The notes: generated by a model from the sequence alone, not told the origin. Shown: positions 50,450 through 62,400, numbered from the stretch's first letter. The stretch: DNA of 64,000 nucleotides from Acanthococcus lagerstroemiae (GCA_031841125.1 CM063109.1:12438321-12502320); one strand, 5' to 3'. A program made the numbers and translations.

Positions 50450-51800
50450 ATGTCAATCTAGAAACCACGCCAGTCATTTTATAAGAAGAGGGGTTCAAGG
50501 GCATAAATAATTCTAGCTGAAATTTAAATTCGAAAATTCCACTGACATGCAAGTACAACTAACAATTTATTATTGTAAGTAATCAAATAATGAATGCATG
50601 AAAAATTCGTTTCCTAACGAAATCCTTCAAGAAATTAGCATTTCACAGAAAATCGTTTCGTCAATCATGCCTCACTTTGAGGAGAGTTACATTTCCAATC
50701 AAATAAGACAAAAAAATCGTTAAAAAAAAGAAATCAAAGTAGTGGACTATTATGTGCAAAAAGTTACAATGTTGCCCTGAATTTTTGGTCTGTACAGTTG
50801 TGTAGGCATTAGATCGGACGATCAAAATACTTACAAGTAGTTAAATGAGGTAACGGCCCAGCTGGAGGTGAGGGCGGAGTTAAAAGGAAAGTTCGTTCAT
50901 AGATGCGTGTGCATTTGATGAGCATATTACTGAGAATAAATTTGATTCTGCAGTGTAGCACACTGAAGGACATCATAGAATCTGCACGAAAAATTCCTCA
51001 TCACCATTATGCTCCTGGTAGAGCCTATGTGATATTACATTTTTCAAGGTATAGTAAAAAATAGGGTACGCTACGCTTGAGGAAATGGTGCAATATGACA
51101 CTTGAAACTGCCGTCCTTGCCTTCAACTCGAGATACGAATTCACAATAAATTGTAGAATCTCAAAAAAATGTTTCCTAGTTGCATATTACAGGTATATTA
51201 TTATTTAGCTTACATCGCAGAAAGTTATCGACTATCGACCTTCTACTCGTATTATAATAAGCAGGTATAGTCCTGGTCCGGACAAATTTGCATTTGTACA
51301 CAAAATTTGCATTCGTGCACAGAAATTGCATCTACGGACGTGGGATTTCATTCCTGTCAACGACGAAATATAGATTTATAGATGAAGAATAAAAGTTCAC
51401 GAGAAAAAGGGTCATTAAAATGAAGGTGAAGTTCAATCATACTTTTATTCATTGCAATTCACCTAAGGTATACCAACATAATCTGAGACGAATTCACATT
51501 TTCAAATGAAATTCAAGCCATAATCTAATTTAATATTATGTACATGAACAAATTTTGCACATTGGTTCGTTAATGATAAATAATACCTAAATCCATAATT
51601 CGATGTAATACTATAATTACAAAAAGGCAAATTGCTCCAAAAATCAATTAAAAATCAGTAAATTGATTTTTGGAGTAATATGCCGTTTTGTAACTAGGAT
51701 ATAATCGTTCTTCTCTGCTTTACTAGTATTAAATCGACGTAATGTTTTGTATCTATAGTACCGAGAGTATTCAGACAATTTATGAATCTCAACAAAATTT
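50450..51800. repeat. FAS 3'-flank-like block, copy 2
   Basis: This region follows the duplicated terminal exons and matches 160-2630 in order, including the GTCCGGA segment and repeated CACAAAATTTGCATT motifs. No credible coding sequence is seen in it. Confidence 0.65.
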
Positions 51801-52089
51801 TACAAGTATCGCCAGAAAAATTTTCACTTTTGAAATATATGTAGGTGACTATCGATAATTTGCCTTAAACATGTTACCACCGTTTAAATTATTTATGGTA
51901 AGTCATTAACCACACCAACAACACCAATAAGTAAGTTATTCATTCACATACTTCAACATGCAAGTTTTACGTGAGGGTACAGTCAGCCAAAGCCTAAAAC
52001 TCATTTCAAGGGAAGCCTAACATAAAATTGTTGGAAAATTGAATATTAACTCTGTTCAAAATTAGAATAACACGAAAACCAGGATTAGT

Positions 52090-53384
52090 TTTCATAAAAA
52101 ATTGACAGCAGATTTCCAACTGGCCAGAGGCTATCCAGAGAACCGACCTGAGGGATGGAGGGAGCGTACCTGGGAGTTAGTCAAAAACTTACTTTTAACT
52201 TCCTTATCTTCCTTTTTAATGGGCAAGCAACTTCGAAAGAATACGATAAGCGAAAAGCTATTGGGAAATGAGAGGGGGGGGCTTCTTCATTGGACCAAGG
52301 GGATCACGACACCTCTGAAGTACGCCAATCTTTTTCCTAAAAAAGTAAAAGAAGCAAAATGAACGAATTATCTCAGACTGCATTTACAGAACTGACTGCA
52401 AAGAGTCAACGTAAGTATTTCGTTTCAATTATTACTAGCAATGTAGCAGTAGAAAGTAGCCCCCTCCCCTCCCCCATTCAACGAGATTATTACAACATAT
52501 AAAACTGACGCCGATTTGACTTCAGTCGTTTGAAAACTCATCTAGGTATCGACCGTCGTTTTTATGAGGTAATTCGACGTCGTTTCTATGAACAGAAAGA
52601 CATCAAACGTCATCATTGTAATTCGTGATTCTCCCATTTGACACCAAATCGACGTCAGTAAAATGGACGCCGTTTTTATTCGTGTGTTTGACACGTAAAT
52701 TTGACAACAACAGTTCGACACTCCATCTATTTTTGGCGCTGAATTCGATTTTGATTTAGAAATATCGATTTTGACGTCGATTTAAAACGTCAGTTTCGAC
52801 GCCCATTTTGAAGTCTAGCGCGTTGTGAGAATAGGTACCCTACTACTCATAGATGAAATGGTCCATAAAAGGATAGGTATGTAGAGGTAGGAAAAACGCA
52901 TATTGAATTTGCAGTTTGTACGATGAACCAGTACAACCACACATGCAGGTTCTGTATTTCGAATTCAGCTCAGCAAAAGCTTTATTATCCACAGGGATAA
53001 GGCCAACAAAAGAGGAGCCCACCGTGGGTTTTTATCATAGACCTCGAACAAATGAGACATCCAAATTATCAGAAATGACGCCGACATTGAAATTAAAATG
53101 ATGTCGATTTTACAGTTACCGAGGTCGATTGGAGCGTTACAAGTGAAAATGAAGTTCATCTTGTGGCAGTTTTGACTATCAAATTGAGGTTGATAAGTTT
53201 ATTTTTCCTATCAAATCGACGCCTGAATCGCCGACCAAACACATTACTTTCTACGTCAATCTGACTGTTAATTAACCTCTTCCTTACACGTTTCATGTTA
53301 GCGGCGTTTCAGTCAAATACACATGTAGATGCCTATACATAAGTCTCATGTAATGTTCACGTAAATGAAATTCCTCACCTTCAG
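52090..53384. other. Region before the paralogue relics
   Basis: GGCTTCTTCATTGGACCAAG near 52279 followed by GGGATCACGAC weakly matches the promoter block (GGCTTCCTCAGTGACTTAGG, then GGGATCACGGC). From 52500 to 53230 GACGTC/GACGCC words recur in both orientations, suggesting an old element. No credible gene was found. Confidence 0.4.
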
Positions 53385-53622
53385 AGAATAGAAATCGTTG
53401 AACTGAACGCCATAGATGATGTTTTTAAACCATTCAGAAAGAATAGCCCCTTATTGATGGAATCAATTAAAAATAAAGTTGGCCATAAAAAAATATCGAA
53501 TCCGTATATCTTTGTTGAAAGCATTGCTAAAACTTAATGCAGGATTCATACCTTCAAATAAGAACTCATCACACATTAGGCCTACTGACAAAGTTGCTGC
53601 TTTAAAGGCTGGTCGTATGAAG
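53385..53622 (+). pseudogene. Broken KS exon of a FAS paralogue (exon 6 equivalent)
   Basis: After a TTCAG acceptor the frame reads VELNAIDDVFKPFRKNSPLL and ESIKNKVGHKK, matching ELNAIxxVFxxxRxxPLLIG and SxKSNxGHxE. A frameshift follows, then KLNAGFIPSNKNSSH and VAALKAGRMK before a GT donor. Unlike the main gene it keeps the catalytic His (GH). Confidence 0.8.
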
Positions 53623-54228
53623 GTATAACCTAGCATTCCGATACGTTCCTCATGACCCATCATTCTACAGTGACAAGTAAGAACAGTGAATGTTTGTAGA
53701 AAACTTTATTTACCCTCCTCCCCAATTCCATCCACAAATACAAAAGGTTCAAGGATTATGGATTATTAATAAGGGTTATATCTGCTAGCAGGCAAGCATA
53801 TTCAATAGCAGCAGTCTTGTATTTATAATAACATTTCAGATTTCATAAAAAGTCGAGTATTAGTACGTTTTAAGTTTATTTTCAATGCGGTTTCTTTCAA
53901 AGAAGATGAATAAGAACATGGGTATAGATAATAATTATAACGAATCTTATGCATAATTAATGATGAAATTCATTTTCCAGCACAATACCTCGGTAAACTA
54001 CCTCCATTAAAACATGTAAGGAAGTATCTACAAAGCATTCATAGATTGCACTTTTTGGGTCTACAAAAAGGCAGCACCACTTTTCTACAGTGATAGACAA
54101 AGGTATATATGTGACGAAGCAAATCGTACAACGTAGAATAGTTTGTCTTAGGTACCCAAAAATGGAACATTGATCCTTTTTGCCCCAAGATATAGAGTTA
54201 ATAAAGACTTACCGTGAACTTTACGTAG

Positions 54229-54324
54229 GTGATCAGCAAACCAACAGAGCTGGAAGGAAACATCGTGTGGCAGTGAATGAGTTATTCAGGATTATCAGCC
54301 ATGTTGTTTTGCAGGAAAACCCAA
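54229..54324 (+). pseudogene. Broken KS exon of a FAS paralogue (exon 7 equivalent)
   Basis: The frame reads VISKPTELEGNIV, then after a shift VAVNELFRIISHVVLQENP, matching VxxPTPFxGxxVAINSFGFGGxNxHVLLxxNP. It ends at A|GTAAGG. Spacing and order after 53385-53622 suggest that both belong to one dead paralogue. Confidence 0.75.
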
Positions 54325-55212
54325 GTAAGGTTCTGTTTATTTGAATGAATTCGTCTATTTTTCGACTGACCGACTTTTCTTGTTCATAGAGCTCAACCAG
54401 TCTGAAAAAATTAAGTCACAGAAATAATTACGGTGAATTTCAAAATAACGAAACCTTATAATTCTAAAGAGTCACTTTACATGAAACTCGCTCAAGATGA
54501 CTGACCATGACTCCTACTAATCTGTAGTCATACTGATGTTCGAGGATTCATACAGAAAATCAGAGATATTAGCACGATTAAGGTGCTACAGTAAAGAACA
54601 GATATATGCTGCATTCAGAATTTAGAGTTACAGTTTCACTAAAGTATCATCTTATGGACATGAAATTCAAAAGCGTCTAAACAATTTTTAAATGCTATTA
54701 TTAATTATTTCCTAATAAAATTAGGTACATAGAATATCAGCACTTGAAAAATATGACAATCAAATAAACGCATATTTTAGCGTTGAAAAGTCAAGAAATA
54801 ACAATGGGAGACCAGCAGGTAATAAAGAATAAATATTAGCTCACGATCCAGCACGCCTTTCATTTATTGTAGTTCTTTGTATGAAAATATCAGCTATACC
54901 TCAAAAAACGCTATCTAAAAACAAATCAATGCGAAAAAGAACATAATTCACTGATCCTACACAGGGTTGCCAACTGTTGGGATAAGTACCTAAATGCAGA
55001 GATTTTCAGAAGTATATTTTACACAGAGCAGGGATTTCTGCAGGGATTTTTGGAACTTTAACAGGTATTTTTGAATTTTCTTCTATTTTGTACAGTGTCT
55101 GGATCTACAAATATAGCCGTAGGTATTTTCAAACAACAATTAATTTTTTAAGTGCCCTTAAATGGAAAAAATGACTTAAAATTGCACTTCAGTAACCTCC
55201 TGCCCTTAAATG
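54325..55212. other. Unassigned stretch
   Basis: A LNQSEKIKSQK frame near 54391 could be the start of an exon 8 equivalent, but it stops at once. The rest is AT-rich with no recognisable feature. Confidence 0.35.
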
Positions 55213-55701
55213 CAGAGGTGCTTAGCTAGCCATTAGCCAGAAGCTGGTAGCCGTTAGCTTGCAGTTTTTGGGAGATTTTTATAGCCAGCCGTTAGCTAGC
55301 CGACTGAAAAATTTTTTAGCCATTAGTTAGCCGTAAGCCAATGAAAATTCGGAAGCTAACGCCTGATTTCATTTAGCAAATTTCTTGCCTGTTCTTTTTT
55401 GACTACATTCAAAATGAATTTTTTTCCTATTCCTATTCGGTGGATTTTCGTTTTTTGGATTGAAACTGCAAACTCGGTCAAACTCAGACTCAGAATTGGG
55501 GGAAAGAAAAAGAATTGGAACCAAGTTACCACTTCACCTATTTTATTCTCACCAAAAATGTGGATTAGTCTTTAGCTGTTAGCTAGCCGTTAGCTAGCCA
55601 ATCAGCGTCCTGTAGCCATTAGCCGTTAGCCGAAGCCAATTAATAAAAAAAATTAGTTTTAGCTGTTAGTTTTAGCCAATCTGATTGGCTAAGCACCTCT
55701 G
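55213..55701. mobile_element. hAT-type MITE rich in TTAGC words
   Basis: Ends CAGAGGTGCTTAGC and GCTAAGCACCTCTG are perfect inverted repeats. CTTAAATG and CTTAAAGG flank it (8-base duplication with one difference). TTAGC, GCTAGCC and related words recur more than a dozen times near both ends, like binding sites for a transposase. Confidence 0.85.
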
Positions 55702-55949
55702 CTTAAAGGCTTAAATGGAAAAAATTATGCAGACATGAAGCCGCGCAGTGACGGGGCCCTGTATGTCATTTTGTCCACAAAAAGGACTTTAATGTACGCT
55801 TGAACGTATGATCTTTTTCACCGTCTACAAATATGATGTTATCCACAAAATTTATTAAGAAAAGCTGATGGCGTGCAGTCGGGACATTCTTATCTGTAAC
55901 CGTAACCCTACTGACCATGGAATTCAGTTAATCTTCGTGAGTTGAGGCC

Positions 55950-57005
55950 AATATTTAATTTTTATTATTATTATTATCAGCCTTTATTTCGATAAACTTA
56001 CTTACATTTTACGAAGGAGCCGCGACACTCCTGCATCACGCGTCGATTTCTTAACTCTATCATTAAAAATTTTGCGTTCCTTCACGCGGCGTTCAGGCAT
56101 CGCGGTGTCCCTGCCCATCATGCGCCCAACCTAGGGCATAGGCCTCCCCCACCCTATTCCAGCGTTTTCTGTCCCTGGCATCTCTGCTCCAGGCAATCCC
56201 GCCCCTCCTTATGATTTCATCTTCCCACCTGTTTCTCGGTCTCCCTACCTTCCTCGTTTTGTCCCTTGGAAACCAAACTAGTACTTTATTTTCCCATCTC
56301 CCTTCCTCCCTTCTTGCTACGTGGCCGGCATAGTCGAATTTGAGTTTTTTAATTTTACATCTACAGTCCACAATTCCACTCTTCCTCCTGACTGCCATGT
56401 TACTGACTTTATCTTTCTTCTTGATACCCGTCATCGACCTCTCCATAGCGATCTGGGTCCTCGCAAGTCCTAGAAGCTGTCCTTCCGTGAGCGCCCAAGT
56501 CTGGGCTCCGTAGGTTAGTACCGGCATCACGCAACTCTCAAATATTTTTTTCTTTAGTGTTTGCGAAAATTTACCTTTGAATATATATGAGAGCTTCCAA
56601 TAGCTGTTCCACGCCCTGGCTTTCCTTCTCTTTAATTCTCTATTCAGGTTGTCCGAGAGAGCTATCGTCTGGCCTAAGTATATTGCCTCTTCCCTGCTCT
56701 TTATTTTCTCGCCATTGAGAGTAATTTCCACCATCTCCGAACAGTTTGAGAGTAACACTGTTTTTTTTGTATTTATACTTAGACCGGCTTCGCTTCCTGC
56801 TCTTCTCAGTTCCTCTGCCATCACTTGGAGATCCTCTCCACTCTGAGCAATGAGGGCCACATCGTCGGCAAATCTCAGGTTGTTCAGCTTTTTTCCTTCC
56901 ACCTCTAATCCCCTGTCAGCCCAATCTAGTCTTCTGAACATTTCCTCCAAGATACCATTAAATAAGTTGGGCGATAGGGGGTCACCTTGTTTCACACCTC
57001 TCTGG
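55950..57005 (-). mobile_element. RTE-like retrotransposon, 5'-truncated, intact remaining ORF
   Basis: The element ends in a TTA/ATA simple repeat (55960-55978), usual for RTE 3' ends. Its polymerase frame is open from the truncation point to the stop. The lack of stops over 300 codons marks a younger insertion than the other RTE-like copies here. Confidence 0.85.
56093..56995 (-). CDS. RTE-like reverse transcriptase C-terminal part
   Basis: The 300-residue frame starts at KQGDPLSPNLFNGIL, with LRFADDVALIAQ (catalytic FADD) about 45 residues on, EAIYLGQTIAL, CVMPVLTYGAQTWAL, AGHVARREEGRWENKV, and RKVGRPRNRWEDEI near the end. The AP endonuclease and RT fingers are missing, so it cannot transpose alone. 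Confidence 0.88.
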   Translation of the reverse strand: MKQGDPLSPNLFNGILEEMFRRLDWADRGLEVEGKKLNNLRFADDVALIAQSGEDLQVMAEELRRAGSEAGLSINTKKTVLLSNCSEMVEITLNGEKIKSREEAIYLGQTIALSDNLNRELKRRKARAWNSYWKLSYIFKGKFSQTLKKKIFESCVMPVLTYGAQTWALTEGQLLGLARTQIAMERSMTGIKKKDKVSNMAVRRKSGIVDCRCKIKKLKFDYAGHVARREEGRWENKVLVWFPRDKTRKVGRPRNRWEDEIIRRGGIAWSRDARDRKRWNRVGEAYALGWAHDGQGHRDA

Positions 57006-57398
57006 ATTTAATAATTTAATTGAATTATAAGGACGTATACTTTCGATAATATAGTTAGGTACCTTAAACTTTCCAAGTTTTGTATACAGAAAATTAAATG
57101 ACGAAGAATGCTGGTATGAGAAAGCTTAACTTTGAACTCTTCATTGCGAACTATTATGATGGAGTAAAAAGAGACATTCTACAAATTCATAACAAATTTA
57201 ATATTGAAAAACACACAAAGCGTTTTCAACACCCTGATGATGAGATACTTTCTTGAAAACTAGTTTTTCAATATTAAAATTCTAACGAATTTGTAAATTC
57301 TTCTCTTTTTATTCTACTATGAGGACTTGGTAACGTAGGTTGGTTCCTGGGTAGAGTGAGGAAGTCAGGACGTGTCGGAACTCAGCATCTTATTATAT
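57006..57398. other. Unassigned AT-rich stretch
   Basis: I see no gene. A TTCAATATTA word occurs in both orientations near 57200 and 57268. Confidence 0.35.
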
Positions 57399-57705
57399 CC
57401 CTATATTATAAAGACAAGTCTCGATGTTTCCACATCGGCATTCTCATGTATTGCTGAATGAAACCTTTCTAAAAATATCTCATATGGAAGGATGTATTCC
57501 TTAGCAGGTTTATGGCGTGCAAATTTTTCGATAACTGTAACGTAAAAGCGGTAACGAAGCTTTATAAAGTTGACTTGCATGTGTGTCTATGTGTGAGTGT
57601 TCCGATACAGAGCGTTTATACTGCCCACGTGTTGTAGTACTGTAGCTTGATGGTAAAAGCACACCGACTTGGAAGCCAGATATACCAGATTCGAAACTCA
57701 GGCTA
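57399..57705 (+). repeat. Repeat unit with a tRNA-like segment, copy 1
   Basis: The unit starts AAAGACAAGTCTCGATGTTT and recurs at 58220-58400 and partly at 58945-59055. Near 57640-57700 it holds TGTAGCTTGATGGTAAAAGC and CCAGATTCGAAACTC, like the A and B boxes of a tRNA promoter. This suggests a tRNA-derived SINE. It does not fold as a clean tRNA. Confidence 0.5.
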
Positions 57706-57709
57706 TGTT

Positions 57710-58215
57710 GCGTTTTATTATTACCGAACTTTTACTTTACAAATACTTTTTTGCTTCAATTGTTCGAAACTCAAGATATATTTCTTTTTCCTATTATCGA
57801 ACTTCTATATAAATACTTTCTTGCTTCATTTGTTCGAAACTCAGGCCATGTTGCATTTTTTTTTATTATCGAATTTTTATTTCACAAATACTTCTTTTGC
57901 TTCATTTTTCATTTATTGAAGAGTGCGTTTTTTTACTATCGAACTTTTATTTTACAAATGCGTTTTCGCTTCATTTTTCATTTATACCAGGTTTATTAGC
58001 GAACTTATCGAACTTCTATTTTACGAATACTTTCTTGCTTTATTTTTCATTTATTGAAGAGTGCGTCTTTTTACTAACGAACTTTTATTTTACAAATACA
58101 TACATACTTTTTTGCTTCATTTGTTCGAAACTCAGGCCATGTTGCGCTTTTTTACCATCAAACTTTCATTTTACTAATACTGTTTTGCTTTATTTTTCAT
58201 TTATTAAAGAGATTA
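57710..58215. repeat. Minisatellite of about 75-110-base units
   Basis: The words TTATCGAACTTTTATTT and TTTGCTTCATTTGTTCGAAA or TTTTGCTTCATTTTTCATTT alternate about seven times. Related units recur at 59060-59225. Open frames here only reflect the repeat. Confidence 0.75.
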
Positions 58216-58394
58216 GGTAATATAATATATAAAGACAAGTCTCGATTTTTCCTCATCGGTGGTCTCAGGTATTACTGAATGAAATCTTTCAAAAAAATGT
58301 CGCATGTAGAAGTATGTATTCCCTAGCAGGTTTATGTCGTGAGCATTTTTCGATAACTGTAAAGTAAAAGCTGTAATAAAGCTTTAAAATTGAC

Positions 58395-58945
58395 TTGCAT
58401 CCCGATGCGCAAAATCCCACAAGTTACCCAGGTAACTAAAGAGGAATAAGGGTAATCTGAGGGTAACCAAGGGTAACTAAGGGTAACAAATGGAAACTTT
58501 TCCGCCGCGGGTATCTAGAGGGTAACTAATTGAGTACTATCCCGCCAGTTACCCGGGTAACTAAAGGGGAACAAAAGTAATCTGAGGATAATTCGAGGGT
58601 AACAAATGGGGAACTTTCCGCGGGTAACTGCGTAACTAGAGGGTAACTGATTGCACGTCGGGTACCCGGGTAACTAAAGGGGAACCAAGGGTAACGGACA
58701 GGCTTCTGGGTAATCTGAGGGTAACCTAGGGTTGCAAATAGGTAAATTTTCTGTGGGTAACTAGAGGGTAACTAGAGGGTAATTGATTGCGTCTCGGGGT
58801 GCGCAAACTCCCGCCAATTACCCGGGTAACTAAAGGGGAACCGAGGGTAACTGATGCGTTTCTGGATAATCTGAGGGTAACCAAGGTTTGCCAATGGGTA
58901 ACTTTTCCACGGTTAACTGGAGGGCAAACTGATTGCGCATCGGGA
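58395..58945. repeat. GGGTAACTAAAGG-type minisatellite
   Basis: Units of about 105-155 bases contain TTACCCGGGTAACTAAAGGG, TAATCTGAGGGTAACC and AACTAGAGGGTAACTGATTG. Four or five imperfect units are visible. The palindromic TTACCCGGGTAA core recurs in each. Confidence 0.8.
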
Positions 58946-59055
58946 TGTGTGTCTATATGTGAGTGTTCCGCGAAAGTTTACCCACGTGTTGTAGTACTGT
59001 AGCTTGATGGTAAGCGCATCGACTTGGGAGGCAGATATACCAGGTTAAGAACTCA
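58945..59055 (+). repeat. tRNA-like repeat segment, copy 2
   Basis: It repeats TGTGTGTCTATATGTGAGTG and TGTAGCTTGATGGTAAGCGC from copy 1 at 57585-57700. The B-box-like part reads CCAGGTTAAGAACTC, further from consensus. Confidence 0.5.
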
Positions 59056-59499
59056 GTTCATGTTGCATTTTCTTACTATCGACCTTTAATTCTACAAAAA
59101 ATACTGTTTTGCTTCATTTTTCATTTATTGAAGAAATTAAAGAGATGTAGATGTTTCATGTTGCGTTTTTTTTTAATTATCAAACTTTTATTTTACAAAT
59201 AATACTTTTTTACTTCATCTGACTAGAAACTGTGCATTTCTAATGTGCGAAATTACAATCGTACTACATACAACAATGATAAGGAGAACATATTATGGGC
59301 GCTGTTAGCAAAACCGATTTAAGCGACAGGTTTTGACAAAATGAGTCATTAGTTTCATTAGGAAGAATGTAAAAAGTAAAACTTTTCAAAATTGGGACCC
59401 GATTCAAAAATGTGTATCCACGTTTAAAATAGCTTATCAGTAAACGTTATGTCCGTAAGCCGGCATTATTCATTGGCTTTTAAGATTATAGGACATTTT

Positions 59500-59620
59500 T
59501 CCAAATGCGTTCTTCCGAACGCAAAAATTCCGAAAATAATTATTCCGAGAGCAATTGTTCCGAATGAAAAATTTTCCGAATCACCATATTTTTCCGAAAT
59601 ACTATTTGTCCGATATTTGC
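59500..59620. repeat. Cluster of TTCCGAA words before the FLYWCH fragment
   Basis: TTCCGAA or TTCCGAATG occurs about six times in 100 bases, with further ATTCCGA variants and one inverse near 59515. Its position just before a FLYWCH coding piece suggests the end of a DNA transposon that encoded it. Confidence 0.55.
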
Positions 59621-59696
59621 ATAGCAATTTTACAATAACAATCAGGATGGTACTCCGCGCGACGAACATTCGTCACTGCAATTGTCATTCATGATC

Positions 59697-60087
59697 ATGG
59701 CCGAAATAATTAACAAAAAGTTGCACGTAGACGGATACATTTATTACCGCTCACGTTCGGCGGAAGGGCGAGACTACTGGGATTGTCGAAAGACTAAAAC
59801 CAAAGAATGTTCCGCACGAGCGATAACGCAACGAACTGCTGGAGGAAATATCGTTGCACTGAAAGGACCGACGGAATCGCAGCATTCCCATCCTCCCAAC
59901 TAGGAGGAAGCTGAGGCTGAGAATTTGGAAGCTCGGATAAAGAGGAAAGCCGAAGACCATCCAGAGCAACGGCCTGCTCAATTGTTACGTTCTGAGCTCC
60001 AAGGAACCTCGAGCGGCGTGCTAAGCCAGTTGTCGGAGCAAACAGCTCTGGTACGCGCAATAAGGAGAGTCCGTGCGAAGAATTCAC
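59697..60087 (+). pseudogene. FLYWCH zinc-finger protein fragment with one stop codon
   Basis: From ATG 59697 the frame reads KLHVDGYIYYRSRSAEGRDY, WDCRKTKTKECSARAITQR and SQHSHPPN, a complete FLYWCH finger (W-x-C, C, H-x-H). A single TAG at 59901 interrupts it; the frame then continues EEAEAENLEARIKRKAEDHP and ends VRAKNS, as in FLYWCH proteins linked to MULE transposases. No transposase follows. Confidence 0.75.
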
Positions 60088-60089
60088 AG

Positions 60090-60835
60090 TTGTTATATTT
60101 CAATTTTTTTCTCTTAGTTGCTTATAATAGGTACTATTATTTACAGGTATATCGCACTGCAGACAATTTTTAACCTTGTAGGTATTAGTGTAAGCCCTCG
60201 TCCGGAAAAAGTTGTATTTGTACAACAAATTTGCACTTACGCACAAAATTTGCATGTAGGTAGGCTACGTATATGTATATCAAAATTTGCATTTCTGCAA
60301 ATGTGTTTTCGTTCCTACCGACAACAAAGTATAAAAGTTTACGGGAAAAAGGGTCATTAGTGTGCAGGTCAAGTTTAGTCATATACGCTTATTAACATGT
60401 CCATTCAACTAAAAGCACCAACTAGGCTTAAAACGAATTCGCATTTTCAAATGAAATGCGAACAATAACCTAGGTATTGATATTACATGTAAATGAAGAA
60501 ATTTCGCACATTGGTTTGTTACTGATAATAAACTGATATCCATAATTCAATTTAACGTTCGGTACCTACAATCAAGAGTCTTTAGACAATATATGAAGTC
60601 ATGCTATATACTTGAAAAAGAAACATAGAAGCAAGCTGAAAACGAAGGAGAGGATATTACAAATCTGCGGGTCAGCGTTGGGCTCAAAACTCAACGGTGC
60701 CGCGACGCAATATTCTTGAGGAATGATCCTCAGTCACATTTGGAGGGGATGGAGGAGCATAAAAATGCCCAGATGTTTGAAGATATTTTTATATTGTACA
60801 AGAAATAATATGTAGAAGGAAAAATCTCGCCCGAA
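60090..60835. repeat. FAS 3'-flank-like block, copy 3
   Basis: This copy starts near AATTTTTTTCTCTTAGTTGC and matches 2040-3010 closely, including AAATCTGCGGGTCAGCGTTG and CTCAAAACTCAACGGTGCCG. It lacks about 230 bases that copy 1 carries between 2636 and 2865. Confidence 0.75.
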
Positions 60836-62400
60836 TCGAAAGTTACCGTTCTATTGGACTGAACTTAATTCTTCATCTATATAATAAATCAGCGCTGCAG
60901 TCTCCAGAAATTGATATCTTTTGTCTAAGAAATACAGAATTCCGCAGAAAAATATTGCCCCAGTTACCTGTATTTCTATAACTCACCTGATGGTCTCTCT
61001 TCACACCACTACCTACCATTGCTTTTATTCTAATATACATATCTTGTCTTCTCACCCTTCCCATCCCCAGTCATCATCTCCCCAACCCCCCTTTTTCCTC
61101 TCTCCTTCTTTCCCCCCTCGAGTCTGTCTGTCTCTGTCTGTCTGTCTCTCTTTCTTTTATTTAGTTTTTATTTTACTATTTTTAAAAGTCAATAGTTTTC
61201 CACTACTTTTGTGTCCCCCATCCCATCTCCCGTAAATGGTAATGTGGCCGTGTGGAGCTCGCAATAAATTAAATATTAACTTCAGGTGCTAAAAACCACC
61301 ATAGCCGAAAGCCAATCATCCCATACAGCTTCAAATGGGGCTTTTATTAATTTTTCCTTAGAGACAGCACGTTCATAGTGCTGCAACGCTACATTAGGAG
61401 TCGATAGGGCTTACTAGATCCGCGGAAAATAAAAACATCAAGCTTGTCCGCCTCTTCTTCTCATCCTTCATCTTCATATATTCGCAATGGGTGTAACTTT
61501 TAGCACGAAAAGGAAAGTCAGAAATCACGAAAAAAGAAAGACATCATTGAGCGGTTAATAATCATTTCACGAAACATAAAATAAAGGGAACAGAAAAAGT
61601 AATACATGAACATTAAGAAAAACTTTTGAACGAAAAAATTAAGACATCGATCGGAAAACAAATTAAGTACGAATGGAAAACCAGGAAAAATTATTTAACT
61701 AGCAATTTTCAGGTGACCTAAAAATAGACCAGTTTGGGTTTGTGTTAGTTTCGATAGTTGCGAAAATGTTGGCTTACTTGATGGCAGCGCCTTCTAGAGG
61801 CTTTGGATTTGCTAATTCTTTCATTCTGTTGCATGCAATAGCATGTCAGTGACAATGAGCCTTTTTAATCGAGGGAGTTCGGTCAGTCTAATGTTGATCT
61901 TTGCAATTTGGAATTGAGAAATCATACCGGATTACAGTGAGAGATGAATAACTGATGCTCCTAGCAAGGGAAAGGTCGAACAAGGTGGCAGCCTTCTAGA
62001 GACCTTGGATTTGCACTGCCCCCCCCCCCCCCGAAGCTTTGAATTAGCCAATCCATTCGTTCCACTGTATGTAAACTGAGTCAGAAAACTGGCCTAATTA
62101 AAAGTAATTCACAAGTGGTAGTTTACAGTATGAATTGCGTCCTAGATCAAAAAGGAGAGCTCGTTTCAGCCACCCTAGTGCTTTACGTCTTGCTTTCTTG
62201 TCAATTTCTCTGTTTGTCTGGCATCGTGTCTATCGTACAATTCGTCATAGTTCTTCTTTTTTCGTTTAAAAACATTAGATATTTCGTGCAAGATGGTTTT
62301 TGTTAACTCTACTGACAATTTCGTTATTTTGAATTACTTTTTCGTGCTTCTACTTTTCGTTCAAACGCCTTTTACCTTTCGTGTAGTTTAATATTCCCCT
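60836..62400. other. Intergenic stretch
   Basis: A pyrimidine-rich tract (61050-61160, with TCTG repeats) and a C run near 62020 are the only visible structures. No gene or element ends were recognised. Confidence 0.45.

Noticed and set aside
52102..52362. 86-residue frame as a new exon
   Set aside because: No recognised domain and no splice partner; part of it overlaps weak similarity to the noncoding promoter block.
57636..57705. Functional tRNA gene
   Set aside because: A- and B-box words are present but the acceptor and anticodon stems do not pair well and the unit repeats as part of a larger element.
58395..58945. CRISPR array
   Set aside because: The units are imperfect, of uneven length, without unique spacers of fixed size, and the genome is eukaryotic.
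60921..61235. 104-residue Ser/Pro-rich frame
   Set aside because: It translates a pyrimidine microsatellite and has no homologous motif or splice context.
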